Positions 56,067 to 64,000 of a DNA stretch of 64,000 nucleotides are shown in pieces. Numbering within the stretch: position 1 is the first letter of the stretch; the number at the start of each line of letters is the position of its first letter. A program made the position numbers and the translations under genes. The DNA comes from Formosa haliotis (GTDB lineage: Bacteria > Bacteroidota > Bacteroidia > Flavobacteriales > Flavobacteriaceae), in NCBI RefSeq assembly GCF_001685485.1, contig NZ_BDEL01000001.1, positions 3,631,501 to 3,695,500 of the forward strand, given 5' to 3'. The notes beneath the pieces are model-generated. The model ran no database searches. It saw nothing but the letters and a program-made list of their open reading frames with translations, and was not told where the DNA came from.

Positions 56067-56103
56067 AAAAAAGTTCAATGTTTACGCATTGAACTTTTTT
56101 TTT
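56067..56103 (+). terminator. Terminator after tRNA-Thr
   Basis: 14-bp stem AAAAAAGTTCAATG (56067-56080) with CATTGAACTTTTTT (56087-56100), T run to 56103. Confidence 0.9.
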
Positions 56104-56142
56104 GATTTGATTTTAAAACCTCAATAATTTTAAAATTAAGCC

Positions 56143-57567
56143 GGATCAAGTCTAAAAGTTGTGGGATTTATATATTACGCATAAATAGATGCTAGTCTAA
56201 ATAAGAAAAAATCTATATTTCTGACACCTCTAAATTGTGCTCTAAAAGCTTTTATTTTAGCATTGAAAGATTCAGCCGATGCGTTTGTACTTCTGTTATC
56301 GAAATAATTTAGTATATTTTTGTAATGAATAGACATGGTTCTTGCTATTGTATTAAAGCTTTTAAACTCCGCTTTTCTTACTTTTTCATCCCATTTCGCT
56401 AGTCTAATTAATGCAGATGTTTTATCTTTTGAATTATTAAATATCCATGATAAGTTCTGACATAGATTATATGCCTTTTCTAAATCTGGATATCTCTGAA
56501 ATAGAACTTCCGCTCTTTGAGATTGATTTTTAGTCCATTTTGAACTTGATTTGTATAGTAAATATCTGCTTCTAGCGAGTAACTGTTTGAGTGTATCTCC
56601 ATTTTTAAGGAGTTCAGGGGTAAACTTCAGGGATTTACTTCTTGCTTTTTCTATAGCATCGTTTTCTAGGTCTATAGCATCCCATCTATGCTTAATTCTA
56701 ATCTCTTGTAATGCATCTAGTGCTAATTTTTGAACATGGAAACGATCTATAACCAATGTCGCATTGGGGAATGATTTCTTAACTATCAGTCCCATATTTC
56801 CAGCCATATCTAAAGTTACTTCCTTAACCTTACTTCTTTGTTTTAGAGGGATTTTGCGTAGTATATTAATAACCGTTTCAGCTTTGGTTCCTTTTACCAT
56901 TGCTATTATAGCTCCTGTCTTTCCTTTTGCGGATTTATTTGTTATTATGGTATATAAATCACCATTGGAGAAAGCTGTTTCGTCCAATGAAAGGTAACCC
57001 CCGATGTTTTGAGGAAATAACATCCAATTTCTTGCATGCGACTTTTGATCCCAAGATTTAAAGTCACTTAAATAATCTTTATATTGTCTTTGCATACTTC
57101 TAGGGTTTACTCCATAGAATTTAGCGACCAGAGTTGTGCAAGAAGCATTATTACTAATAGAGTTCTTTTAAAAAAGCAGCAAATTCACTAGTCATTCTAG
57201 TGCCTTTTGCTACTAATTTCCAATCCCTTGTAACCACTTTATTAGTGTCTTGATTAATCCATCTTCGTCTAGTGATATGTAAGAAAACATTCTTACCTCT
57301 TATGGGGAAATCCTGAATACTAGCTTCTGGAAAAAACCTTTAGAGTGTAGTTTTTCATCTTTATGATCCAATGGTGCATTGTTTAGTTCTGTGAAATAAA
57401 AATGAATTTCTTCAGCTTTAACCTCATGCTTAGTTAAGTCAAAATAGGTTACTAAAACTTCTGGAAGTAATAAATTAGCAATTGATAATAGAGTGTCTGA
57501 GGACATGTATTTCTTTTATTCAAAGGTCTTCCAATTTTTTGTACTCCACAACTTTTTGTGTTGAGCC
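56143..57567 (-). mobile_element. ISL3-family insertion sequence, degenerate
   Basis: 1425 bases. Ends start GG(A/C)TCAA and carry imperfect 25-bp inverted repeats: positions 56143-56167 and the reverse complement of 57543-57567 match at 19 of 25 positions, with an unbroken core AAAAGTTGTGG. An 8-bp direct repeat ATTAAGCC flanks it at 56135-56142 and 57568-57575, the target duplication expected for ISL3. The transposase inside is broken (56175-57506). The right duplication contains the stop codon of the transglutaminase gene, which stays whole. Confidence 0.88.
56175..57506 (-). pseudogene. Transposase of the ISL3-family element, frameshifted twice
   Basis: The N-terminal part is 57300-57506 (MSSDTLLSIANLLLPEVLV...). 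The frame then shifts at the A6 run 57331-57336 (plus strand), where one more base would continue the protein through FPIRGKNVF to about 57170. A second net shift near 57165-57170 leads into 56175-57095, where the DDE catalytic domain (SLDETAFSNGDLY, VIDRFHVQKLALDAL, NASAESFNAKIKAF) is intact for 306 residues. Without both repairs no active transposase is made. Identified as an ISL3 transposase by these motifs. Confidence 0.88.
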
Positions 57568-57568
57568 A

Positions 57569-58465
57569 TTAAGCCTCCTTAGCAGGTCTAATATCTACTG
57601 CTACGGTCATTTTATTTTTTCCTGTACTGTATACTACACCTTTTAAGGGAGGAACATCGTAATAATCACGTCCCCAAGACACGGTTATGTGTTGGTTTTT
57701 AGGAATTTGGTTATTTGTAGGGTCGAAATCTACCCAACCAAAACTAGGTATAAACACAGAAAACCAAGCATGAGAGGCATCTGTACCTACTAATTTTTCC
57801 TTTCCTGGAGGTGGTATAGTTTCAATATATCCGCTTACATATCTAGCAGGTAAACCTATAGAGCGTACGCAGGCAATAGCAATTTGTGCAAAATCTTGGC
57901 AAACTCCTTTTTTCTCTTTTATTACTTCGTGTATAGGGGTTGCAATAGTGCTAAATTCCGAATCAAATTTAAATTCTTTGAAGATACGTTGCATGAGTTC
58001 GAATGCGGCTTCAAAAACGGGACGTTTAGGCTTAAAAGATTGCTCTGCATAGGCTTTGATGTCTGGCGTTAACTTAGCAATAAAAATAGATTCTAAAACA
58101 AACTGTTTAACATCTATATATTCGGGATTATTTGTTTTTAATTCTAATAAAGCTTCTTCTAAAGTGATAGTTTTACCTTTTTCCGATGTTTCTATATTAG
58201 GTTGTTCCGTGTAATCTCTTTCTATTATGCTCTTAGCTTTTACTTCTAATTTGTTGTGTTGTTTCTGAATTGAAAACCTAGTAATGGTATTCCCGAAAAA
58301 ATCGAGACGTTCGGTTATTTCTGTTGGCGTTGGATTAATTTCAAGTTCATAGTCTATAAGCGTTTGTCCAGGCATATTTTTGGGTTTCAATGTGGCAATA
58401 TTATGGCAAAATGAAACACCACTTTCATAATCGTAACGTGTGGTATGAGAAACTTTAAATTTCAT
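57569..58465 (-). CDS. Transglutaminase-like protein
   Basis: 298 residues. An N-terminal beta domain (VSHTTRYDYESGVSFCHN) and a transglutaminase-like catalytic domain with C189 (GVCQDFAQ), H232 (TDASHAWF) and D in WVDFDPTNN, the complete Cys-His-Asp triad. Such proteins act as peptidases or transamidases. Last gene of an operon with the ATP-grasp/alpha-E gene and a larger transglutaminase. The IS target duplication includes its stop codon. Confidence 0.88.
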   Translation of the reverse strand: MKFKVSHTTRYDYESGVSFCHNIATLKPKNMPGQTLIDYELEINPTPTEITERLDFFGNTITRFSIQKQHNKLEVKAKSIIERDYTEQPNIETSEKGKTITLEEALLELKTNNPEYIDVKQFVLESIFIAKLTPDIKAYAEQSFKPKRPVFEAAFELMQRIFKEFKFDSEFSTIATPIHEVIKEKKGVCQDFAQIAIACVRSIGLPARYVSGYIETIPPPGKEKLVGTDASHAWFSVFIPSFGWVDFDPTNNQIPKNQHITVSWGRDYYDVPPLKGVVYSTGKNKMTVAVDIRPAKEA

Positions 58466-58467
58466 AA

Positions 58468-59721
58468 TTACAAGGTGAAATTTTGATTAACCAACTGCTT
58501 TTGTTGGTATGCATGATTAAAATAGGTGTCGGAAATCGCTAAGGAGGTTTCATGAAGTAAATCGCTTAATTCTGTTAAAGCATCATCTAAATTTTGCCTA
58601 ATTATTACGGCATCTGTTCCCAACTCTAAAAGTGAAGTTATTTCTAAATTTTTAATTTTATGATAAGCTTCAGAAATAAATTCCTGACAATCGGTGGATT
58701 GATTAACTGCGTCAGAATGTGGAAGTTTATTTATGTCTTTTTGAATGCGTTTAATTTGATATGTTAAGGACTTTGGATATTCTTTATCTAGTAAAATGAG
58801 GTTTATAACATTCTCTGTACTTAAATAAGACCTGTAACTGTATCTGTAAATATTTAAACTTTCATGACTTGTTAAAAGTGCTTCTAAAATTTCATATTGA
58901 GCTTGTTTTTCATGATTTATAACTAGAAGGGAGCGGCATTTCGAGATATTCATCATGGCTTGCTCGGTCTGTAAACCTATAAAATATAACAACAATCCTT
59001 GTTCTACCAGGATGCTTTCCTCAATGAGTCCCATAAAAGCAATAAGTCTTGTGATGATTTTATCTAGTATTTTTATAAGCGATTGGGGAGTATCTTTGCT
59101 GTCTTCTTCTACAAACTTTGTCCAATTCTTCTGAATACCATCAAAAACACGCCACATGTCTTTAGACCATAAATTTCTTAAGGTGTAATACGAATTATTG
59201 AAACTAGAAAGCGTTTGTGCAAAACTTCCAATTCTATCTTGATCAATCAATAAAGATAGAATTTCTTTTAAAGGATCTTTAAGTGCTTTTTCGCCTTCTT
59301 TCCCAATAAATCCAGGGAACGTAGAAGTTAAGTGTGTTACAGCTTGAAATAAGCTAAGCAAGCCTTCAGATTGTGTTTTTTGTTCGTTATACTGCTCATT
59401 ACTCATTTTGTTAAGGACGGTGCGTAAAAAACGAGCCGTAACAAGAGCTCTACCTAAGTATCGTCCCGACCAATATAAATTTTCGGCCGTATTGCTTGGT
59501 AAATCTTTAATTCCGGAGATAGAAATTCTACACGTATTATCCCAAGAGTAATTTTGAATATTAGTCTGTTGTTCATCGGTAACAATCCAGAAATCTTTAC
59601 TTACTCCACCACGTTGATTAGAGACAAATAAGTTTTCTCGTTCTGCAGCTACACGAACCAAGCCACCAGGCATGACAGCATATCCTTCTTGTGTGGCTAT
59701 AGAAAATGTTCTGCACATCAC
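58468..59721 (-). CDS. Alpha-E domain protein, C-terminal half of the split ATP-grasp/alpha-E gene
   Basis: The 417-residue frame starts with MCRTFSIATQEGYAVMPGGLVRVAA, which is the end of a circularly permuted ATP-grasp domain, and continues with the helical alpha-E domain (NLYWSGRYLGRALVTARFLR). In the same frame the sequence stays open upstream through ANPFIFVAQEKISFS to about 59817. So this is not a natural start but the second half of a fused protein of about 850 residues, cut off by a one-base deletion in the run at 59818-59823. If real, translation could begin inside at the GTG-ATG pair, but without the ATP-binding half. Confidence 0.85.
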   Translation of the reverse strand: MMCRTFSIATQEGYAVMPGGLVRVAAERENLFVSNQRGGVSKDFWIVTDEQQTNIQNYSWDNTCRISISGIKDLPSNTAENLYWSGRYLGRALVTARFLRTVLNKMSNEQYNEQKTQSEGLLSLFQAVTHLTSTFPGFIGKEGEKALKDPLKEILSLLIDQDRIGSFAQTLSSFNNSYYTLRNLWSKDMWRVFDGIQKNWTKFVEEDSKDTPQSLIKILDKIITRLIAFMGLIEESILVEQGLLLYFIGLQTEQAMMNISKCRSLLVINHEKQAQYEILEALLTSHESLNIYRYSYRSYLSTENVINLILLDKEYPKSLTYQIKRIQKDINKLPHSDAVNQSTDCQEFISEAYHKIKNLEITSLLELGTDAVIIRQNLDDALTELSDLLHETSLAISDTYFNHAYQQKQLVNQNFTL

Positions 59722-59810
59722 TTTTCGCGGTTCTAATTTATCTTTAACAAGATCTGGAGCGGTAGAAAAGGATATTTTTTCTTGTGCTACAAAAATAAAC
59801 GGATTGGCAA

Positions 59811-61028
59811 TTATTTCTTTTTTAGCTGATCTAATTGTTTTGGTTTAAGAAATTCACAGAAAAAGATGCTTTCTCTGTTAGACCTATCAATACGTTTTAC
59901 AACCAAGTTAGTGAGGTTGTTTAAAACATAATTACGTTCTTTTTCCTGGCCACACCACCAAGAGCCTATTTGCGGTAGAATTAAATCCTCTTTAAAAAAG
60001 TACTTACAAATGGCATTCATAAAAGGAATTAATCCGGAGTTTTCCAGAATACCGCTACCTATAGGGTTTACTATAGTTACCTTTTGTTCTCTTACCACAT
60101 CAAGTAAACCGGCAACTCCTAAATACGAGTCTTCACGAAGCTCTAAAGGGTCCATAAACACATCGTCTACACGTCTTAAAATAACATCGACTTGTTTCAG
60201 TTCTTTTAATGATTTCATCCAAACTTTACCGTTTCTTACCACTAAATCGTTACCTGTAACTAATGGGTAACCTAGGAAGGAGGATAGATAGGCATGCTCA
60301 AAATAGGTCTCGTTTAAAGGCCCAGGTGTTAAAATAACAATATTGGGATTTTCTTTGTTTTGAGGCGCAGCATCGATAAGCATTTTATTAAACTCGTAAA
60401 AGAAATGTGTTGGAGGTTTAACATGAATATCTTTATAAAGATCGGGTAAAATACGACTTGTAGAATATCTGTTTTCTAAAGCATATCCCATGCCCGAAGG
60501 GGCTTGCGTTCTGTCGTTAACTACCCACATACGGCCATCTGGACCGCGTGCTAAATCGGTAGAATGAATTAATAAGTTTTTAGCGGTTTTATATTGAATT
60601 TGATCGCATTGTCTTAAAAATCCACGGTGCGCATAAATGACTTCCAGCGGAATAATGCCATTTTTTATAAGCTCACGTTCGCCATAAATATCTTTTAAAA
60701 TTAGGTTTAGTAATTCTGAACGCTGCTGAATACCTTTTTCAACAGTGTCCCATTCTTTTTCATGAATTATAAAGGGCACTATGTTTAATTGCCAAGCGCG
60801 GTGCATACCTTTAGGGTCGTTATACACATTGTAGGTCACACCATTTTCATCCATTAACCAATCGATCTCGTTTTGTTTAGAGATTAAGGTTTCTGTACCC
60901 ACTTGGGTAAGATTATAAAGTAATTTTTCCCAATTGGGATTCACAGACAAATTAGATTTAAATACTTCGTCGTAATTTCTAAGGTCTGAAAAATAACTTC
61001 CAAACAGGGTATTTTTATCAATCGACAT
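59811..61028 (-). CDS. Circularly permuted ATP-grasp protein (type 2), C-terminus frameshifted
   Basis: 405 residues. MHRAWQLNIVPFIIHEKEWDTVEKGIQQRSEL is the family start, followed by LLIHSTDLARGPDGRMWVVNDRTQAPSGMGYALENR (nucleotide region) and VNPIGSGILENSGLIPFMNAICK. It stops at 59811-59813 because one A is missing from the A/T run at 59818-59823; with it restored the frame joins the alpha-E ORF. The COG2308-type enzymes are predicted to form amide bonds. Operon with two transglutaminase-type proteins. Confidence 0.88.
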   Translation of the reverse strand: MSIDKNTLFGSYFSDLRNYDEVFKSNLSVNPNWEKLLYNLTQVGTETLISKQNEIDWLMDENGVTYNVYNDPKGMHRAWQLNIVPFIIHEKEWDTVEKGIQQRSELLNLILKDIYGERELIKNGIIPLEVIYAHRGFLRQCDQIQYKTAKNLLIHSTDLARGPDGRMWVVNDRTQAPSGMGYALENRYSTSRILPDLYKDIHVKPPTHFFYEFNKMLIDAAPQNKENPNIVILTPGPLNETYFEHAYLSSFLGYPLVTGNDLVVRNGKVWMKSLKELKQVDVILRRVDDVFMDPLELREDSYLGVAGLLDVVREQKVTIVNPIGSGILENSGLIPFMNAICKYFFKEDLILPQIGSWWCGQEKERNYVLNNLTNLVVKRIDRSNRESIFFCEFLKPKQLDQLKKK

Positions 61029-61035
61029 TAATCGT

Positions 61036-64000
61036 TTATTTTTTTCGTAAATCTAAGGTATAAGGAAATTCGAAATTAATTGGTAATTCTGCGTATCTAA
61101 ATTTTTTCGAACTACCTTGTTTTTTTACATTTCGCCTTGATTTGTTGTCGTCTTGTTCGATTTTTTCAACCTCAAATACCTCACCCTGAGTATGTCCCTG
61201 ATCCCAAAAACGATTAATACGTCTAGATTCTGCTTCGTAACTATTTATAGGATAAGTTTCATAAGAACGTCCGCCAGGATGAGCCACAAAATAAGTGCAG
61301 CCTCCAATAGAGCGTCTATTCCATGTGTCAATAATATCGAAAACTAATGGAGTATCTACATCTATAGTGGGGTGTAAGGACGAATGTGGGTTCCATGCTT
61401 TATACCTAATACCCGCTACATATTCGCCTTTAACACCTGTATTATTTAAATTGATTTTTACGCCATTACAGGTTAAAACAAAGCGCTCTTCTATAAAATG
61501 AGAGACTTTAACTTGAATACGTTCTACCGATGAGTCTACATATCGAGCCGTACCACCCCCCGTCATTTCTTCTCCTAAAACATTCCAGGGTTCTATAGCA
61601 GCTCGTAATTCTAGATGGATATTATTTATTTCGATCATACCGTGTAAAGGAAATCTAAATTCGAAAAAGGGATTAAACCAATCTTCTTTAAAACGGTAAC
61701 CTGCTTTATTAAGTTGAGCCACAATATCTTTTATATCTTCTCGTACATAATGTTCTATTAAAAACTTATCGTGTAATTCTGTACCCCAACGGACTAATTC
61801 GTGCTCGTATGGTTTTTTCCAGAACCAAGCCACTAATGTTCTAACCAGCAAGTTTTGCATTAAACTCATTTGCGGGTGCGGAGGCATATCGAAGGCACGT
61901 AATTCTAAAATTCCTAAGCGTCCAGACGATGAATCTGGCGAGTATAATTTATCTATACAGAATTCTGCACGGTGGGTATTTCCAGTTAAATCGGTTAATA
62001 AATGGCGAAAAAGCCTATCTGTTAACCAAAACGGAACTTTACCGTTTTTAGGAATTTGGCTGAATGCAATTTCAAGTTCGTATAAGTTTTCCATACGAGC
62101 TTCATCTATACGAGGTGCCTGACTTGTGGCTCCTATAAATGCTCCAGAAAATAAATAAGATAAACCAGGATGGTGTTGCCAAAACGTTAGTAAACTACGC
62201 AATAAACTTGGTTTACGCAATAACGGACTATCGGCAGGGGTAACACCACCTAAAGTCACGTGATTTCCACCACCAGTTCCAGTGTGTTTACCGTCGAGCA
62301 TAAACTTTTCGGTACCTAAACGCGACTCCTTAGCTAGTTCGTATAGTTTTAAGGTGTTGTGAGTCAGTTCTTCCCAGTTTTTAGCTGGTTGCACATTAAC
62401 CTCAATAACACCTGGGTCTGGCGTGATTTTTAGCGATTCTAATCGATTGTCTTTAGGAGGGTCGTAGCCTTCTAAAACAACAGGAATTTTAAGTTCTTTT
62501 GCGGTAGCTTCTATAGATGCTACTAAATCCAAAAATATTTCGGCAGAATCTAGAGGAGGTAAAAATAAATGCAATTTTCCATCTCTAATTTCGGCACATA
62601 ATGCAGTTCTTATAAAATAATTCGAGTTATCTTCTTCTAGACCATGTTCTGTAATGTGTTTAACACGTTTTGATACCAAATTTCTGTAACTCGGTAGTTT
62701 TTTCTTTTTAGTAAAATTATCGGGGATATATTTTGGGAATTCACCATGTTCGGGTTCTAAAATAAGCGAATCTAAAGGGAGTCTTAATCCAATAGGTGAG
62801 TTTCCAGGAATTAAAAACAAATGATTTCGTCTAAAGCGCCAGGCATTAGTGTACCATTTATTAGCGGTATTATTTAATGGCAAAACATACCCCACAGCTT
62901 TCGACTTGCCATCATTTAGAATTTGCTTCAGTTTGTCTTTTACTAAAAGTGCACTATCGTCTTGTGTAGGGTCTACATCTATAGGGAGTTTACCTTCTTC
63001 CCAAAGGAAATAAAATGCATCTTCATAGGTGGGGATAATGTTCTTGTTAGATACTCCAAGATATTTTGTTAAGGTTTCTAGAAATACTTTGTCGGCATCA
63101 TCGGGTATCGAATTCTGATCGGCAAAAAGGGCAAATAGTTTTTTATTGTGCCATATCTTTTTACCGTCTTTTCTCCAGCAGATTTCAATTTGCCACCGAG
63201 GGAGAGGCTCTCCAGGATACCATTTTCCTTGAGCCTGATGTAAAATACTACCGTTATTAAAATCGTCATATAATTTAGCCGAGAGCGTTTTTGCCAGTTC
63301 ACGTTTATGCGGACCATCTGCAGCTGTATTCCATTCGGGAGATTCCATATCGTCTATGGAGACGAAAGTTGGTTCCCCTCCCATAGTTAGTCGAACATCT
63401 CCTTTTTGTAATTCCTTTTCAACTTTAAAACCAAGTTTATAGATAGCCTTCCATTGCTCTTCGGTATATGGTTTTGTTACACGTGGTGATTCAAAAATAC
63501 GTTTTACAGAATTCTCGAAAAAGAATTCAGTTTCACAAATATCTGTCATTCCAGACACAGGAGCAGCACTTTCAAACGAAGGTGTACATGCCAAAGGGAT
63601 ATGCCCTTCACCTGCTAAAAGGCCGGAAGTAGCATCGAAGCCAATCCATCCTGCTCCCGGGAGGTAAACTTCGGCCCAAGCATGTAAATCGGTAAAATCT
63701 TCTTCGGGACCAGAAGGACCATCTAGAGATTTTTCATCTGATTTTAATTGAACCAAATAGCCAGAAACAAATCGAGCTCCAAATCCTAAATGGCGTAACG
63801 TTTGCACAAATAACCATGCATAGTCGCGGCAAGACCCTGTTTTAAGTTCTAGTGTTTCTTCGCAAGATTGTACACCTGGATCTAAGCGTATGTTGTAGTT
63901 TAAATATTCGTATATTTTTCGGTTTATATCTATTAAAAAATAGATGGTTTTTCTAGGTGTTGTGTCTATGGTTTTAATGAAATCTTTTAAAAGTTGGCCT
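61036..64000 (-). CDS. Transglutaminase-family / DUF2126 protein (5-prime truncated by the window)
   Basis: The frame is open to the window edge, giving at least 988 residues. The GTG at 63807 is not the start, because the same frame continues upstream with ELKTGSCRDYAWLFVQT, the catalytic cysteine block of a transglutaminase domain. Then come LHAWAEVYLPGAGWIGFDATSG (histidine and aspartate) and a long DUF2126 region (GGEPTFVSIDDMESPEWN, GNHVTLGGVTPADSPLLRKPS, ending GGRSYETYPINSYEAESRRINRF). First visible gene of the operon; its stop is 7 bases before the ATP-grasp gene. Family members are about 1,100 residues. Confidence 0.9.
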   Translation of the reverse strand, partial: GQLLKDFIKTIDTTPRKTIYFLIDINRKIYEYLNYNIRLDPGVQSCEETLELKTGSCRDYAWLFVQTLRHLGFGARFVSGYLVQLKSDEKSLDGPSGPEEDFTDLHAWAEVYLPGAGWIGFDATSGLLAGEGHIPLACTPSFESAAPVSGMTDICETEFFFENSVKRIFESPRVTKPYTEEQWKAIYKLGFKVEKELQKGDVRLTMGGEPTFVSIDDMESPEWNTAADGPHKRELAKTLSAKLYDDFNNGSILHQAQGKWYPGEPLPRWQIEICWRKDGKKIWHNKKLFALFADQNSIPDDADKVFLETLTKYLGVSNKNIIPTYEDAFYFLWEEGKLPIDVDPTQDDSALLVKDKLKQILNDGKSKAVGYVLPLNNTANKWYTNAWRFRRNHLFLIPGNSPIGLRLPLDSLILEPEHGEFPKYIPDNFTKKKKLPSYRNLVSKRVKHITEHGLEEDNSNYFIRTALCAEIRDGKLHLFLPPLDSAEIFLDLVASIEATAKELKIPVVLEGYDPPKDNRLESLKITPDPGVIEVNVQPAKNWEELTHNTLKLYELAKESRLGTEKFMLDGKHTGTGGGNHVTLGGVTPADSPLLRKPSLLRSLLTFWQHHPGLSYLFSGAFIGATSQAPRIDEARMENLYELEIAFSQIPKNGKVPFWLTDRLFRHLLTDLTGNTHRAEFCIDKLYSPDSSSGRLGILELRAFDMPPHPQMSLMQNLLVRTLVAWFWKKPYEHELVRWGTELHDKFLIEHYVREDIKDIVAQLNKAGYRFKEDWFNPFFEFRFPLHGMIEINNIHLELRAAIEPWNVLGEEMTGGGTARYVDSSVERIQVKVSHFIEERFVLTCNGVKINLNNTGVKGEYVAGIRYKAWNPHSSLHPTIDVDTPLVFDIIDTWNRRSIGGCTYFVAHPGGRSYETYPINSYEAESRRINRFWDQGHTQGEVFEVEKIEQDDNKSRRNVKKQGSSKKFRYAELPINFEFPYTLDLRKK

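Noticed and set aside
63808..64000. Start of the DUF2126 gene at 63807
   Set aside because: The frame stays open to the window edge and includes the catalytic cysteine block, so the GTG at 63807 is internal.

Overview
The window is AT-rich DNA from a marine member of the Flavobacteriaceae (Bacteroidota). The evidence is SusC/SusD pairs, TonB-dependent receptors with carboxypeptidase-regulatory N-termini, promoters of the TTG-N18/19-TAnnTTTG type, starts without clear Shine-Dalgarno sequences, and the gene order rpsU-xer-hpf-tRNAs-tuf-tRNA-Trp-secE-nusG-rplKAJL-rpoBC-DUF3467. The alginate locus suggests an organism that feeds on brown algae; I cannot name the species.

Layout. 1-7.2 kb: housekeeping and unknown genes (lipoprotein tail, AraC-type regulator, SYLF protein, membrane proteins, outer-membrane receptor, phosphotransferase, universal stress protein). 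7.2-24.1 kb: an alginate-utilisation locus. It has a LacI-type regulator, three unknown genes, a PL17 alginate lyase (frameshifted), the cupin KdgF, then SusC, SusD, a PKD surface lipoprotein, a PL7 alginate lyase, a FadR-type GntR regulator, a hexuronate-type MFS transporter and an SDR likely to be the DEH reductase. A 12-bp palindrome close to TTGGTWAACCAA occurs seven times in intergenic DNA: once before the LacI gene, twice before PL17, three times before SusC and once before the GntR gene. Three of these four places also carry a perfect TAnnTTTG box at or beside the palindrome, which fits repression.

24.4-27.1 kb: a TetR gene with a 19-bp-arm palindrome at its start and a related operator before the next genes (haloacid dehalogenase, DoxX-like protein, SDR). 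27.1-34.5 kb: unlinked small genes, an amino acid permease, a [2Fe-2S] ferredoxin and a beta-barrel protein. 34.7-50.9 kb: the translation/transcription core, with five tRNAs and strong hairpins between rplL, rpoB and rpoC. The DUF3467 gene after rpoC has its 3-prime end repeated in tandem with a 99-bp period. 51-55.9 kb: prfC, idi, a PTPS-family gene, manA and small unknown genes. 55.99 kb: a second, identical tRNA-Thr(TGT).

56.1-57.6 kb: a decayed ISL3-family insertion sequence whose ends, 25-bp inverted repeats and 8-bp target duplication are visible. It lies exactly at the stop codon of the last operon. 57.6-64 kb (minus strand): a transglutaminase / circularly permuted ATP-grasp / alpha-E cluster, an uncharacterised and probably peptide-modifying system. 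Its ATP-grasp/alpha-E gene is split by a one-base deletion. One-base deletions in A/T runs also break PL17 and the transposase, so sequence error should be excluded before these are called real mutations.
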